Shown in pieces: positions 15,312 to 22,474 of a stretch of DNA of 64,000 nt. The position numbers were made by a program, and so were the translations under genes. How positions within the stretch are numbered: position 1 is the first letter of the stretch; the number at the start of each line of letters is the position of its first letter. Below the pieces are notes generated by a model, which saw nothing but the letters and a program-made list of their open reading frames with translations, was not told the DNA's origin and did no database searches. Source of the stretch: Halonotius sp046719765 (lineage in GTDB: Archaea; Halobacteriota; Halobacteria; Halobacteriales; Haloferacaceae); assembly GCF_046719765.1 (NCBI RefSeq), contig NZ_JABEBY010000010.1:55081-119080 (forward strand), read 5' to 3'.

Positions 15312-16172
15312 CTATTCCGACCCATACGTCTTGCCGTCCTGCTGGTCTGCATCTTGGCGTCGGATCGCGGCCGACGCCTGAGCAGCATCGTAGCCAAAGA
15401 AGACCTCCTTCGCGTAGGTGCCAGCCACCTCGGCGGCCTGAATCAGATTGTCGACATCGACATCGACCGCGTAGAGCTCGATCGAAAACGGCGTTTCGGG
15501 GTCGGGGCCGTCGACCGCATAGCTACCGCCGAGTGCGCTCCGGAACCCGCGGGCCAGCGATTCCAGCCAGTATGTCGTCCCGTACTCCAGGTCGTAGAGC
15601 GGAACGACGAACTCATCGACATACGGCCGAAGGGCCGCAAGATCGATCCCCGCCCGCTCAGCGAGATGGCCCGGATAGGGGTCAGGATATAGCGTCAGGT
15701 ACATGCGCCCCGGCACGCGCTCGCTGGCGGCGGCGACAAACTCGGTGATAATCGATTCGCGCCACGCCACCCAGTCGTCGAACTCGCTGGCGGCAAACCG
15801 TTGCTTACAGCGGTCACAACGGCAGTAGTCCTCTCGTGGGAAGCCAACATCATCGAGTCGGACAGCGTCGTTGGCGGCCGCACAGTCGCTGATCATCTCC
15901 AGTAACCCCTCTCGGTAGGCGTCGTGGGTCGGACAGATGTAATCCCAATCGAAGTACGCTCGCTCGCGGGTTGCTTTGTGGCCCTCGCTGTCGATGGGCA
16001 CGAGGTCAGGATTCTCGCCCGCAGCAGCGTTGTCACCGAAACAGGAGACCATGTTGATCGCGCCCGTGATCGGCTCGTTGGGGCGGCCGGTGACATCCTT
16101 CACCTCATAGAAGGCACGGTCGAACTCCTCCCACTCGGTTTCAGGTTCGTTTCGTGTGACGATCCCATCCAT
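15312..16172 (-). CDS. Glycoside-hydrolase-like TIM-barrel protein, uncharacterised
   Basis: 286 residues from MDGIVTRNEPETEWEEF. Blocks such as YFDWDYICPTHDAYREGLLEM, VRLDDVGFPREDYCRCDRCKQ and RVPGRMYLTLYPDPYPGHL resemble the barrel strands of putative glycosyl hydrolases, in which a CxCxxC motif follows a D-D-x-x-F strand. The conserved Asp pair in RLDD could be catalytic. No signal peptide is present, so it acts in the cytosol if active. Proximity to the ThuA gene suggests a carbohydrate link; this is inference. A longer open frame extends upstream but looks like reading-frame carry-over through the next small gene. Confidence 0.6.
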   Translation of the reverse strand: MDGIVTRNEPETEWEEFDRAFYEVKDVTGRPNEPITGAINMVSCFGDNAAAGENPDLVPIDSEGHKATRERAYFDWDYICPTHDAYREGLLEMISDCAAANDAVRLDDVGFPREDYCRCDRCKQRFAASEFDDWVAWRESIITEFVAAASERVPGRMYLTLYPDPYPGHLAERAGIDLAALRPYVDEFVVPLYDLEYGTTYWLESLARGFRSALGGSYAVDGPDPETPFSIELYAVDVDVDNLIQAAEVAGTYAKEVFFGYDAAQASAAIRRQDADQQDGKTYGSE

Positions 16173-16260
16173 AACGCCGGTTGGCGATAGCCGTGGGTAA
16201 GTGGTTCGCTCTTCGGTGTCGTGATGACCGCACGGAGAATCCGGCCCGCGCCGGGGAGAG

Positions 16261-16365
16261 TTATTCGTCGACGTTGACTTCGACAGGTTCGGTATCGCCC
16301 GAGAAGAGGACGTAGGCCAGTACGATGATGACGAGGACGCCAAGCAGTTTGAGTTTCTTGGACAT
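16261..16365 (-). CDS. 34-residue single-pass membrane microprotein
   Basis: Reads MSKKLKLLGVLVIIVLAYVL and ends in an acidic tail (DTEPVEVNVDE). A lysine-rich start, one helix and an acidic tail give a clear inside-to-outside orientation. It sits between pyrI and the TIM-barrel-like gene on the same strand. Composition, start and stop all look gene-like, but function is unknown. Confidence 0.6.
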   Translation of the reverse strand: MSKKLKLLGVLVIIVLAYVLFSGDTEPVEVNVDE

Positions 16366-16421
16366 ACACCCACCAACAGTTGGGTGGGTAATAGGCTTTG
16401 CGTGGACAGGTCGTGAATGGC

Positions 16422-16883
16422 TTACTCGGGGTCGATGTGTGCGGCCAACTCCTCGCGGATGATCGTCCCACAGTAGGTACAGCGAACCCCCTCATCGACA
16501 ACATCGAACTTTGTTTCGACGGGCTCGTTGGCGTTGGTGATACAGTTGCGGTTTGGACACGTCAGGAGACCAACGACGGTTTCCGGGCGGTCAACACGGT
16601 TCTTTTCGACGACATCGAACTCACGGATGATGTTGATCGTCGCCTCGGGGGCGATCAGCGAGATCACGTCGACCTCCGATTGGCTCAGTTCGCGGTCTTC
16701 GACCTTGACCACATCCTTCAGCCCCAACCGATCGCTGGGGACGTTCATCACGACAGAGACGCCCAACCCCGCGGAGCCGTCGATGCCAAGAATCGACAGC
16801 ACGTTCAGGGCCTGGCCCCCAGAGACGTGGTCAATGACAGTGCCGTTGCGGATCTTTGAGACGCGAAGTTCACGGTCGCTCAT
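16422..16883 (-). CDS. pyrI: Aspartate carbamoyltransferase regulatory subunit
   Basis: 153 residues. The N-terminal allosteric domain includes LRVSKIRNGTVIDHVSGG and ALNVLSILGI; the C-terminal zinc domain has C-x4-C (CPNRNC) and C-x2-C (CTYC) ligands. PyrI binds nucleotides and tunes the catalytic subunit PyrB, which catalyses the first committed step of pyrimidine synthesis. Its start overlaps the pyrB stop by 4 bases (ATGA), so the pair forms one operon in the order pyrB-pyrI. Confidence 0.96.
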   Translation of the reverse strand: MSDRELRVSKIRNGTVIDHVSGGQALNVLSILGIDGSAGLGVSVVMNVPSDRLGLKDVVKVEDRELSQSEVDVISLIAPEATINIIREFDVVEKNRVDRPETVVGLLTCPNRNCITNANEPVETKFDVVDEGVRCTYCGTIIREELAAHIDPE

Positions 16884-17797
16884 AGTTCACCCTCCGACAG
16901 CAGGACATCAAGCAGTGCCATTCTGACCGGGACGCCGTTGTGCGCCTGTTCGAAGTACGTCGCCTGTGGCAGCGCGTCGACGGCGGGATCGATCTCGTCG
17001 ACGCGAGGCAGGGGATGCATCACCGCAAGATCGTCGCTGGCGGCGTTGAGGGTGTCGGCGTCGATCTGGTACTCGCCGGCGATCTGTTTGTACTCGGTTT
17101 CGTCAGGGAACCGCTCGCGCTGAATCCGGGTCACGTAGAGCACGTCAAGTTCCGGAAGCACGTCGTCAAGTTCGGTGTGTTCGCGGAGTTGCGCGCCGGC
17201 GTTGTGGAGGTCAAACCGGACGCTGCGGGGGAGTTGAAGGCTTTCGGGGCTGATGAAATGTTGGCGCACGTCGAAGTTGGTCAGCGCGTCGGCAAGGGAG
17301 TGCACCGTCCGGCCGTACTTGAGATCGCCCATGATCCCGATTGAGAGATCATCGAGGCCGACGTTCTCGCGGATGGTGTAGAGATCAAGCAGCGTTTGAC
17401 TCGGGTGGTGGCCCGCGCCGTCGCCGGCGTTGATCACCGGTACGTCGACGAACTGAGCGGCCATCTTTGCCGCGCCCTCGCTGGGATGCCGGAGCACGAG
17501 CGCGTCGGCGTAGCCTTCGACGACGCGGACGGTGTCGGCGAGGCTTTCGCCCTTTTTGACCGAGGAGGATTCGACCGTCCCCATGTCGGTTGTCGCCCCA
17601 CCGAGTCGTTTGATCGCGGTCTCAAAGCTCATCTTCGTGCGCGTGCTCGGCTCGAAAAAGCAGAGGGCGAGGACGGCCTCCCGGTATCGGTCGGCGACCG
17701 CCCCGGGATCGGCGTCGATCTCCGCCGCTCGGTCGAGCACCGCCTCGATGTCGGCCCGCGAGAGTTGGGTCGCGGTGATGAGGTGGTCCTGACGCAT
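16880..17797 (-). CDS. pyrB: Aspartate carbamoyltransferase catalytic subunit
   Basis: 305 residues from MRQDHLITATQLSRADIEAV, the usual length. The carbamoyl phosphate loop FFEPSTRTKMSFETA lies near residues 48-62; other family blocks are GDGAGHHPSQTLLDLYTI and the aspartate-binding MHPLPRVDEID near 260. It makes carbamoyl aspartate in the cytosol and pairs with PyrI immediately downstream. A longer frame upstream (to 17983) was not used because those residues are not family-like. Dihydroorotase (pyrC), the following enzyme, is encoded at 52721-54049. Confidence 0.96.
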   Translation of the reverse strand: MRQDHLITATQLSRADIEAVLDRAAEIDADPGAVADRYREAVLALCFFEPSTRTKMSFETAIKRLGGATTDMGTVESSSVKKGESLADTVRVVEGYADALVLRHPSEGAAKMAAQFVDVPVINAGDGAGHHPSQTLLDLYTIRENVGLDDLSIGIMGDLKYGRTVHSLADALTNFDVRQHFISPESLQLPRSVRFDLHNAGAQLREHTELDDVLPELDVLYVTRIQRERFPDETEYKQIAGEYQIDADTLNAASDDLAVMHPLPRVDEIDPAVDALPQATYFEQAHNGVPVRMALLDVLLSEGEL

Positions 17798-17900
17798 TGT
17801 TCCAGGTGGGTCGCCGAACGCTCTTGAATCCCGCGGGTTGGGGTCGGCCGGCTTGCATCGCCAGCCGGATGTTTTTGCTGTTAGACGCTCAAACGCCAGT

Positions 17901-18215
17901 ATGGCACACATCGATGCCGACACGCTGCTGCCGAACGGACACGTCAAGGAACTGGTCGCCGACGGCGAGATGACACAGCTCACCCGCGGACAGGCCTACG
18001 CCGACGAGGGCGATCACTTCGAGGTCGATGGCGACACCTACGCAGTCACGAGCGTCGAAGAACTCACCCTAGGTGACTTGACTGATGAGGATGCCCAGCG
18101 CGAGGGATCAGCAGACTTAGACGCGTACAAAAAGCGGCTCGTTAGAGCCCACGGCGGTGATTTTGAATGGGATGACGACGCAGACGTGGTGCGGCACCGA
18201 TTCGAACCACAGTAG
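17901..18215 (+). CDS. ASCH/PUA-like domain protein
   Basis: 104 residues starting MAHIDADTLLPNGHVKELV. The pattern TRGQAYADEGDHFEVDGDTY followed by VTSVEELTLGDLTDEDAQREG matches small ASCH/PUA-like beta-barrel proteins, which are thought to bind RNA or modified nucleotides. The C-terminus (DADVVRHRFEPQ) completes the barrel. Divergent from pyrB with a 103-base gap. The fold assignment is by pattern only. Confidence 0.6.
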   Translation: MAHIDADTLLPNGHVKELVADGEMTQLTRGQAYADEGDHFEVDGDTYAVTSVEELTLGDLTDEDAQREGSADLDAYKKRLVRAHGGDFEWDDDADVVRHRFEPQ

Positions 18216-18233
18216 CGGCGTCGACACCGACAG

Positions 18234-18569
18234 TTAGTCGTCGTCAGCGGGCGCGGCGTCAGCGGCCCCGCTGGCTGCGTCAGTTTCGATGCTCGGCGGG
18301 TAGACACCGCGTTCGAGTTTGAGATCCGACTGCGGGCGCGCCATACAGGTCAGTGCGTAGTTTTCTTTCTCGTCTTCGGTGAAGCCGCGGGCAGCGGGCT
18401 GGGCCACGTCGCCCTCGATGATCTCGGCCGAACAGGCCAGACACATCCCGACGCGACAGGAGTACTCCTGTGCGATGCCCGCCTCCAGACAGGCACTGAG
18501 GATGGTTTCCTTGTCGGAGACCGTGATCGTCTCGTCGGTTCCGACGAACTCGACGGTGTAGTCGGTCAT
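18234..18569 (-). CDS. 2Fe-2S ferredoxin
   Basis: 111 residues with a plant-type ferredoxin fold. Cluster ligands are visible in YSCRVGMCLACSAEI (C-x4-C-x2-C, near residues 37-45) and the last cysteine in YALTCMARP near residue 75. The acidic Ala-rich C-tail (DAASGAADAAPADDD) is a halophile adaptation. It is a soluble one-electron carrier; its partner is not adjacent. Convergent with the ASCH-like gene, 18 bases apart. The following 347 bases hold only the structured repeat at 18711-18830. Confidence 0.93.
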   Translation of the reverse strand: MTDYTVEFVGTDETITVSDKETILSACLEAGIAQEYSCRVGMCLACSAEIIEGDVAQPAARGFTEDEKENYALTCMARPQSDLKLERGVYPPSIETDAASGAADAAPADDD

Positions 18570-18710
18570 GTCTGCGAGGTTCGGTGACTCCGCCCAAAAC
18601 TCTTGTTATGGGTTTCGTCGTCGACGGGAGGTCGGATTCGGGCACAGCCGACGGCGACGTTGAAAGACAGGAGCCGACAGGTGAAGCGGCCGGCCGATCA
18701 GCCGGCTTCT

Positions 18711-18830
18711 TGGCGGAATGAAAGGGCGAGCCGCTCTCGGCGAACCCGGACGACGCAAGCACCACAGTGAGCGAAGCGAACGAGGAGCGCAGCGAGTCCC
18801 GGGAGTCGAGAGCGGCGAGGGCTTTCTACA
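18711..18830. repeat. Structured intergenic repeat, copy 1
   Basis: Opens TGGCGGAATGAAAGGGCGAG and closes CGAGGGCTTTCTA. Outer stem GAAAG (18720-18724)/CTTTC (18822-18826); conserved internal motif GGCGAG/CGAGGG; then a perfect stem CCGCTCTC (18731-18738)/GAGAGCGG (18808-18815). The interior contains GAGCGAAGCGAACGAGGAGC and GCGCAGCGAG units. No open reading frame in the element. A second, larger copy lies at 22221-22397 with a different but still complementary inner stem. Confidence 0.85.
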
Positions 18831-18916
18831 CTGTGTCCAACCTGTAATCACCCAATCAAAACAGTATAGCCGACGATCCGGAACGCCTAACCCCCAACCG
18901 ACCGCCATACCGACCT

Positions 18917-19909
18917 ATGAGCATGAAGGCGACTGCGCGAGCCCACCCGATCCAAGGGCTCGTCAAATACCACGGGATGCGCGATCCGGAGCTCCGCCTG
19001 CCATACCACGACTCGATCAGCGTCTGCACCGCGCCGACGAACACGACGACGACCGTCGAGTGGCTGACCGATGTCGATGCCGAGGACGGCAACCAAGATA
19101 CCTACCGCATCGACGGCGAAGTCGTTGAGGGCCGTGCCGCCGAGCGGATCAACATGGTCGTCGATCACGTCCGCGAACTCGCGGAGTTCGATCACGCCGT
19201 CCGCTTCGAAAGCGAGAACTCCTTCCCTTCGAACATCGGCTTCGGCTCCTCGTCGTCAGGCTTTGCGGCGGCCGCGATGGCACTCGTCGAAGCCGCTGGC
19301 CTCGATATGTCGCTGCCGGAAATCTCGACGGTGGCGCGCCGCGGCTCGTCGTCGGCCGCCCGCGCCGTCACGGGCGCGTTCTCGCATCTCTACGCCGGGC
19401 TCAACGACGAGGACTGCCGCTCATACCGACTGGAATCCGAGCTCGAAGACGACCTGAAGATCGTCGCCGCCCACGTGCCATCCTACAAGGAAACCGAGGA
19501 GGCCCACAAGGAGGCCGCCGAGAGCCACATGTTCCAGGCGCGGGTCGCCCACATCCCCGACCAGATCGTCGAGATGCGGGACGCGCTCCGGAAAGCCTCC
19601 TTCGAGCGCGTGTTCAAACTCGCCGAACACGACTCGCTGTCGCTGACGGCGGCGACGATGACCGGCCCCTCGGGGTGGGTCTATTGGCAGCCCGAGACGA
19701 TTGCAGTGTTCAACGCTGTCCGCGAACTCCGCGAAGAGGGCGTCGAGGTCTACTTCTCAACCGACACGGGTGCGAGCGTCTACGTCAACACGACTGAGGA
19801 GTACGTCGATGAGGTCGAATCGCGGATCGCCGACATCGGCATCGAAACCGACGTGTGGGAGGTCGGCGGGCCAGCACACGTCCTGCCCGAAAGCGACGCG
19901 CTGTTCTGA
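18917..19909 (+). CDS. mvaD: Phosphomevalonate decarboxylase (MvaD family)
   Basis: 330 residues of the GHMP kinase superfamily. Family blocks: LVKYHGMRDPELRLPYHDSI, the phosphate loop NIGFGSSSSGFAAAAMAL near 112-129, and RGSSSAARAVTGAF near 143. In haloarchaea this protein has been shown to decarboxylate phosphomevalonate to isopentenyl phosphate in the archaeal mevalonate route, feeding isoprenoid lipid synthesis. A second ATG at 18923 (MKATARAHPIQGL) is an equally likely start and matches how relatives begin. It lies just beyond structured repeat copy 1. Confidence 0.92.
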   Translation: MSMKATARAHPIQGLVKYHGMRDPELRLPYHDSISVCTAPTNTTTTVEWLTDVDAEDGNQDTYRIDGEVVEGRAAERINMVVDHVRELAEFDHAVRFESENSFPSNIGFGSSSSGFAAAAMALVEAAGLDMSLPEISTVARRGSSSAARAVTGAFSHLYAGLNDEDCRSYRLESELEDDLKIVAAHVPSYKETEEAHKEAAESHMFQARVAHIPDQIVEMRDALRKASFERVFKLAEHDSLSLTAATMTGPSGWVYWQPETIAVFNAVRELREEGVEVYFSTDTGASVYVNTTEEYVDEVESRIADIGIETDVWEVGGPAHVLPESDALF

Positions 19910-19939
19910 AACACACCGACGCGCTGGCGACCAAGAAGA

Positions 19940-20386
19940 TCAAGAAAACGCGTCTATCTCATCGAGATAGGAGCGCACTGCTACCAAGAAATCACGGTAT
20001 CTGGTCAACTCCTGCAGCGCGTTGTACACCTCGTCGTGGTCGATGACATCGCCGTAGGTGTGTGCCAAGACGTTTCGGAAGCGAGCGGCTTGCGCCATTT
20101 CTTCGGCTGTCTCCGGCTCCAACACATCGAGATCAGCCAAGGCCATCATCGCCGCCGGGTTGCTCTCAGGGTGCACATCACGTTCGTGAACGACGATGGT
20201 TTCCGCAATATCGAGGACGGCTTCGGTTGTTTTGACGAAGCGTCGCTCAACCACGTCTCTCGTCTCGCAGTCGGCACGGTACGCCTCGCGTGACAGCGAC
20301 TGTTTGTCAGCGAGTACAGCGAGACTCTTCTCAGCGGTTTCAACCGCAGTGACAATCCGTTCGATGTCGGCTTCGGAGAGCGTCAT
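19940..20386 (-). CDS. hepT: HepT-like ribonuclease toxin (DUF86)
   Basis: 148 mostly helical residues. The HEPN active-site motif R-x4-H-x-Y is intact in RNVLAHTY near residues 107-114. HepT toxins cleave RNA and are silenced when the partner MntA attaches AMP to the active-site tyrosine. Its start codon overlaps the stop of the MntA-like gene by 4 bases, giving the usual antitoxin-first order on the minus strand. All visible residues suggest a functional toxin. Confidence 0.9.
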   Translation of the reverse strand: MTLSEADIERIVTAVETAEKSLAVLADKQSLSREAYRADCETRDVVERRFVKTTEAVLDIAETIVVHERDVHPESNPAAMMALADLDVLEPETAEEMAQAARFRNVLAHTYGDVIDHDEVYNALQELTRYRDFLVAVRSYLDEIDAFS

Positions 20387-20844
20387 GCCAAGTGATCGTC
20401 GAGTGCAGCGAGCGCGTCATCGAACCGTTCGGCCGGCGACCGCTGGGTCGCGTCGGAATCAGTCAGCAGCTGATCGCGGAGCCGGCTCGCGTCCTGTTTT
20501 GTTCCGACAAGCTGCGTTCCGTCGTCGAATATCGACCGAACGAGTGCCGGTGGTGCGGCCCGGAGATCAACGACATCAACAGCATCTGTGCCGAGTTCAA
20601 GCGCGAGGTCGGTGCTGAGAGCCAGCCGCTGCTCAGTATGATCGGTGGCCACTGATGGCTGGTCGGTAAAGGCGACTGCCACGTCGATGTCGCTGGCGTC
20701 GGTGGCGTCACCACGGGCCAGCGATCCGAACAGAAAGCCGACCGTCACGGGGTAGTCGGTGAGAACCGTCCTGACCGTCTCGCGGACTGCGGCCTCGTCG
20801 GCGGTCGAAGGGGCCATATATAACTGTATAGCGGAATCAGACAT
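20383..20844 (-). CDS. mntA: MntA-like nucleotidyltransferase antitoxin
   Basis: 153 residues. The minimal nucleotidyltransferase motif is complete: GS-x10-D-x-D in GSLARGDATDASDID near residues 41-55, with a third carboxylate in VVDLRAAPP. MntA antitoxins AMPylate HepT. The first codons (MSDSAIQLY) could be non-coding: a second ATG at 20817 (MAPSTADEAAV) has a TATA-like CCTTATGTC about 30 bases upstream, so the start is uncertain. Forms an overlapping pair with hepT. Confidence 0.88.
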   Translation of the reverse strand: MSDSAIQLYMAPSTADEAAVRETVRTVLTDYPVTVGFLFGSLARGDATDASDIDVAVAFTDQPSVATDHTEQRLALSTDLALELGTDAVDVVDLRAAPPALVRSIFDDGTQLVGTKQDASRLRDQLLTDSDATQRSPAERFDDALAALDDHLA

Positions 20845-20942
20845 AAGGATTCGGCCGCTGACCGGTCACGACCACAGGCCGGAAGCGACCGCCAGAACCG
20901 CAACCTTTACAATCTAATTTTCAAAAGGCAAAGTAGACTTTC

Positions 20943-21131
20943 ATGACCTCGCAATCCGACACGGTCGCCGACCGGATCGACACCGCGCGCGCCGAGATCA
21001 CGCCGACGACAGCCCTTGCGATCTTCGGCTTCGGCGCGGCGATCACGTTCACCCTGCTCGTCGTCCAGGAGCCGCTGGCTCACGAATCCCTGCACAACTT
21101 CCGGCACGCCGCCGGGATCGTCTGCCACTGA
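20943..21131 (+). CDS. cbtB: CbtB-type membrane protein
   Basis: 62 residues with one helix (TALAIFGFGAAITFTLLVV) and the C-terminal histidine motif EPLAHESLHNFRHAAGIVCH. This fits CbtB, the small subunit of a proposed cobalt transporter; the His/Cys-rich tail can bind metal. An AT-rich stretch (CAATCTAATTTTC) about 30 bases upstream is a likely TATA region. The stop is 2 bases before cbtA, so the two are co-expressed. Confidence 0.85.
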   Translation: MTSQSDTVADRIDTARAEITPTTALAIFGFGAAITFTLLVVQEPLAHESLHNFRHAAGIVCH

Positions 21132-21133
21132 CG

Positions 21134-21853
21134 ATGTTTTTCACCTACCTCAAGCGCGGCCTGCTGGCCGGCGGCGTCGCCGGTCTCGCCTACGGGCTGT
21201 TTATGGCGACGGTCGCCAACCCGCTCGTGGGGTATCTCGAACACGCCCAACACGGCCACAGTCACGCGCCCGAGGGCGGTAGCGTCGTCGCCGAATCGAC
21301 GACCGCCATCGTCAGCGTGGGCGGGGGGCTGCTGTGGGCCCTCTTTCTCGGCGGTTGCTTCGCGATCGCGCTGTATGTCCTCGAACCGGCGTTGCCCGGT
21401 CGCGGCGCGGCGAAAGGGTTCGTCCTCGCTGCGGGCGGCTTTTTAACCATCTCGGTGACGCCGTGGCTCGTCCTTCCGCCGTTTGCCCCCGGAGCCGAGC
21501 AGGCCCTGGCAACGGACACCAGATTCGCGCTCTATGCCGGCCTCGTCGTCCTCGGCGGAGCCATCGCCGCGAGTAGCGTCCTCGCGTACAACCGCGTCGA
21601 ACCACAGAGTCGCGCGCTCGCGGTGGTTGCCGGCGCGCTGCCCGTCGTCGCCGCCATCGTGGTGCTGCCAGTGGTGTCGCCAACGCTGGTCACGCATCCG
21701 GAGCTGTCGGCTGACCTCGTCGCGGCCTACCGTGCGATGGTCGTCCTGAGCCAGGGCTCGATCTGGCTGCTCATCGCGGCGACGTCCGGCTGGCTCCAGC
21801 GACGGACGCCGTTCGAATCGACGACGACCGAGCCGACGCAGGCGACGCCATGA
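21134..21853 (+). CDS. cbtA: CbtA-type cobalt transporter subunit
   Basis: 239 residues with about six membrane helices. The opening FFTYLKRGLLAGGVAGLAYG and the nearby histidine cluster EHAQHGHSHAPEGG near residues 36-50 match the CbtA family, predicted to import cobalt for cobalamin. It follows cbtB by 2 bases and overlaps the next ferredoxin gene by 4 bases. Cobalamin genes, which usually accompany the set, are absent from this window. Confidence 0.87.
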   Translation: MFFTYLKRGLLAGGVAGLAYGLFMATVANPLVGYLEHAQHGHSHAPEGGSVVAESTTAIVSVGGGLLWALFLGGCFAIALYVLEPALPGRGAAKGFVLAAGGFLTISVTPWLVLPPFAPGAEQALATDTRFALYAGLVVLGGAIAASSVLAYNRVEPQSRALAVVAGALPVVAAIVVLPVVSPTLVTHPELSADLVAAYRAMVVLSQGSIWLLIAATSGWLQRRTPFESTTTEPTQATP

Positions 21854-22197
21854 AGGATCGAACCGCCGACCACCGCGAGCGACTCGACGCCCACGTCCTC
21901 GTCTGTACGAACAGCCGCGAGGAGTACGACTGCTGTGCCGACGCGGGCGGTGAGGAAACGCTGGCAGCAGTCAAAGACTGGCTCCGCGAGCGCGACGCCT
22001 TCTGGTCGTCGGTGTCGGTCGTCGAAACCGGCTGTCTCGGCCTCTGTAGCGAGGGCGGCGCGGCGATTGCGATCCAGCCGCGCGACGAGTGGTACTCCGA
22101 CGTGCAGCCCGAGGACGTGCCCGCGTTGCTCGAATCAGCGTTTGGCCCCGAGGCCGACCGCGTTGACACCGCCGCCAGCCAGCCGGCCGACGACTAA
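21850..22197 (+). CDS. Thioredoxin-like 2Fe-2S ferredoxin
   Basis: 115 residues. Cysteines in VLVCTNSREEYDCCADAGG and VVETGCLGLCSEGGAAI fit the thioredoxin-fold 2Fe-2S family, in which four cysteines hold the cluster. Similar proteins sit beside cbtAB or cobalamin genes in haloarchaea and probably donate electrons. The start overlaps the cbtA stop by 4 bases, so the three genes form one unit. Structured repeat copy 2 follows downstream. Confidence 0.85.
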   Translation: MKDRTADHRERLDAHVLVCTNSREEYDCCADAGGEETLAAVKDWLRERDAFWSSVSVVETGCLGLCSEGGAAIAIQPRDEWYSDVQPEDVPALLESAFGPEADRVDTAASQPADD

Positions 22198-22220
22198 CGG
22201 TAGCCGGTAAACCGACAGCC

Positions 22221-22397
22221 TGGCGGATTGAAAGGGCGAGACGCTATCGACGAACCCCGGCGACGTAAGCACCGTAGCGAACGTAGTGAGCGAGGAGCGC
22301 AGCGAGCCGCGGGAGTTCTGCGAGCGAAGCGAGCAGAACCTCGAAAGACGAGCGCAAGCGAGTCTTTCGGTGGTCGATAGCGTCGAGGGCTTTCTAT
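22221..22397. repeat. Structured intergenic repeat, copy 2
   Basis: Same frame as the copy at 18711: TGGCGGATTGAAAGGGCGAG at the left and CGAGGGCTTTCTA at the right. Outer stem GAAAG (22230-22234)/CTTTC (22390-22394). The inner stem is ACGCTATCGAC (22241-22251)/GTCGATAGCGT (22373-22383), perfectly complementary but different in sequence from copy 1. It has two extra internal hairpins: GTTCTGC/GCAGAAC and CGAAAGAC/GTCTTTCG, each looped by GAGCG(C)AAGCGA-type bases. No gene lies between 22198 and 22474. Confidence 0.87.
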
Positions 22398-22474
22398 CGC
22401 TACCCGTTCTCAACTGCTACCTCTCACACTACATCTAACGCCATGTTCATTCGGCTGGCTCCCCAACCATAGGT

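Noticed and set aside
18711..18830. Kink-turn assignment for the GGCGAG/CGAGGG motif
   Set aside because: The internal loop is symmetric, with GG facing GG, and lacks the 3-base one-sided bulge of a true kink-turn. I kept only the tandem G-A pair reading.
20845..20942. Cobalamin riboswitch upstream of cbtB
   Set aside because: Only about 100 bases are available and no B12-box-like sequence was seen; such riboswitches are not expected in haloarchaea.
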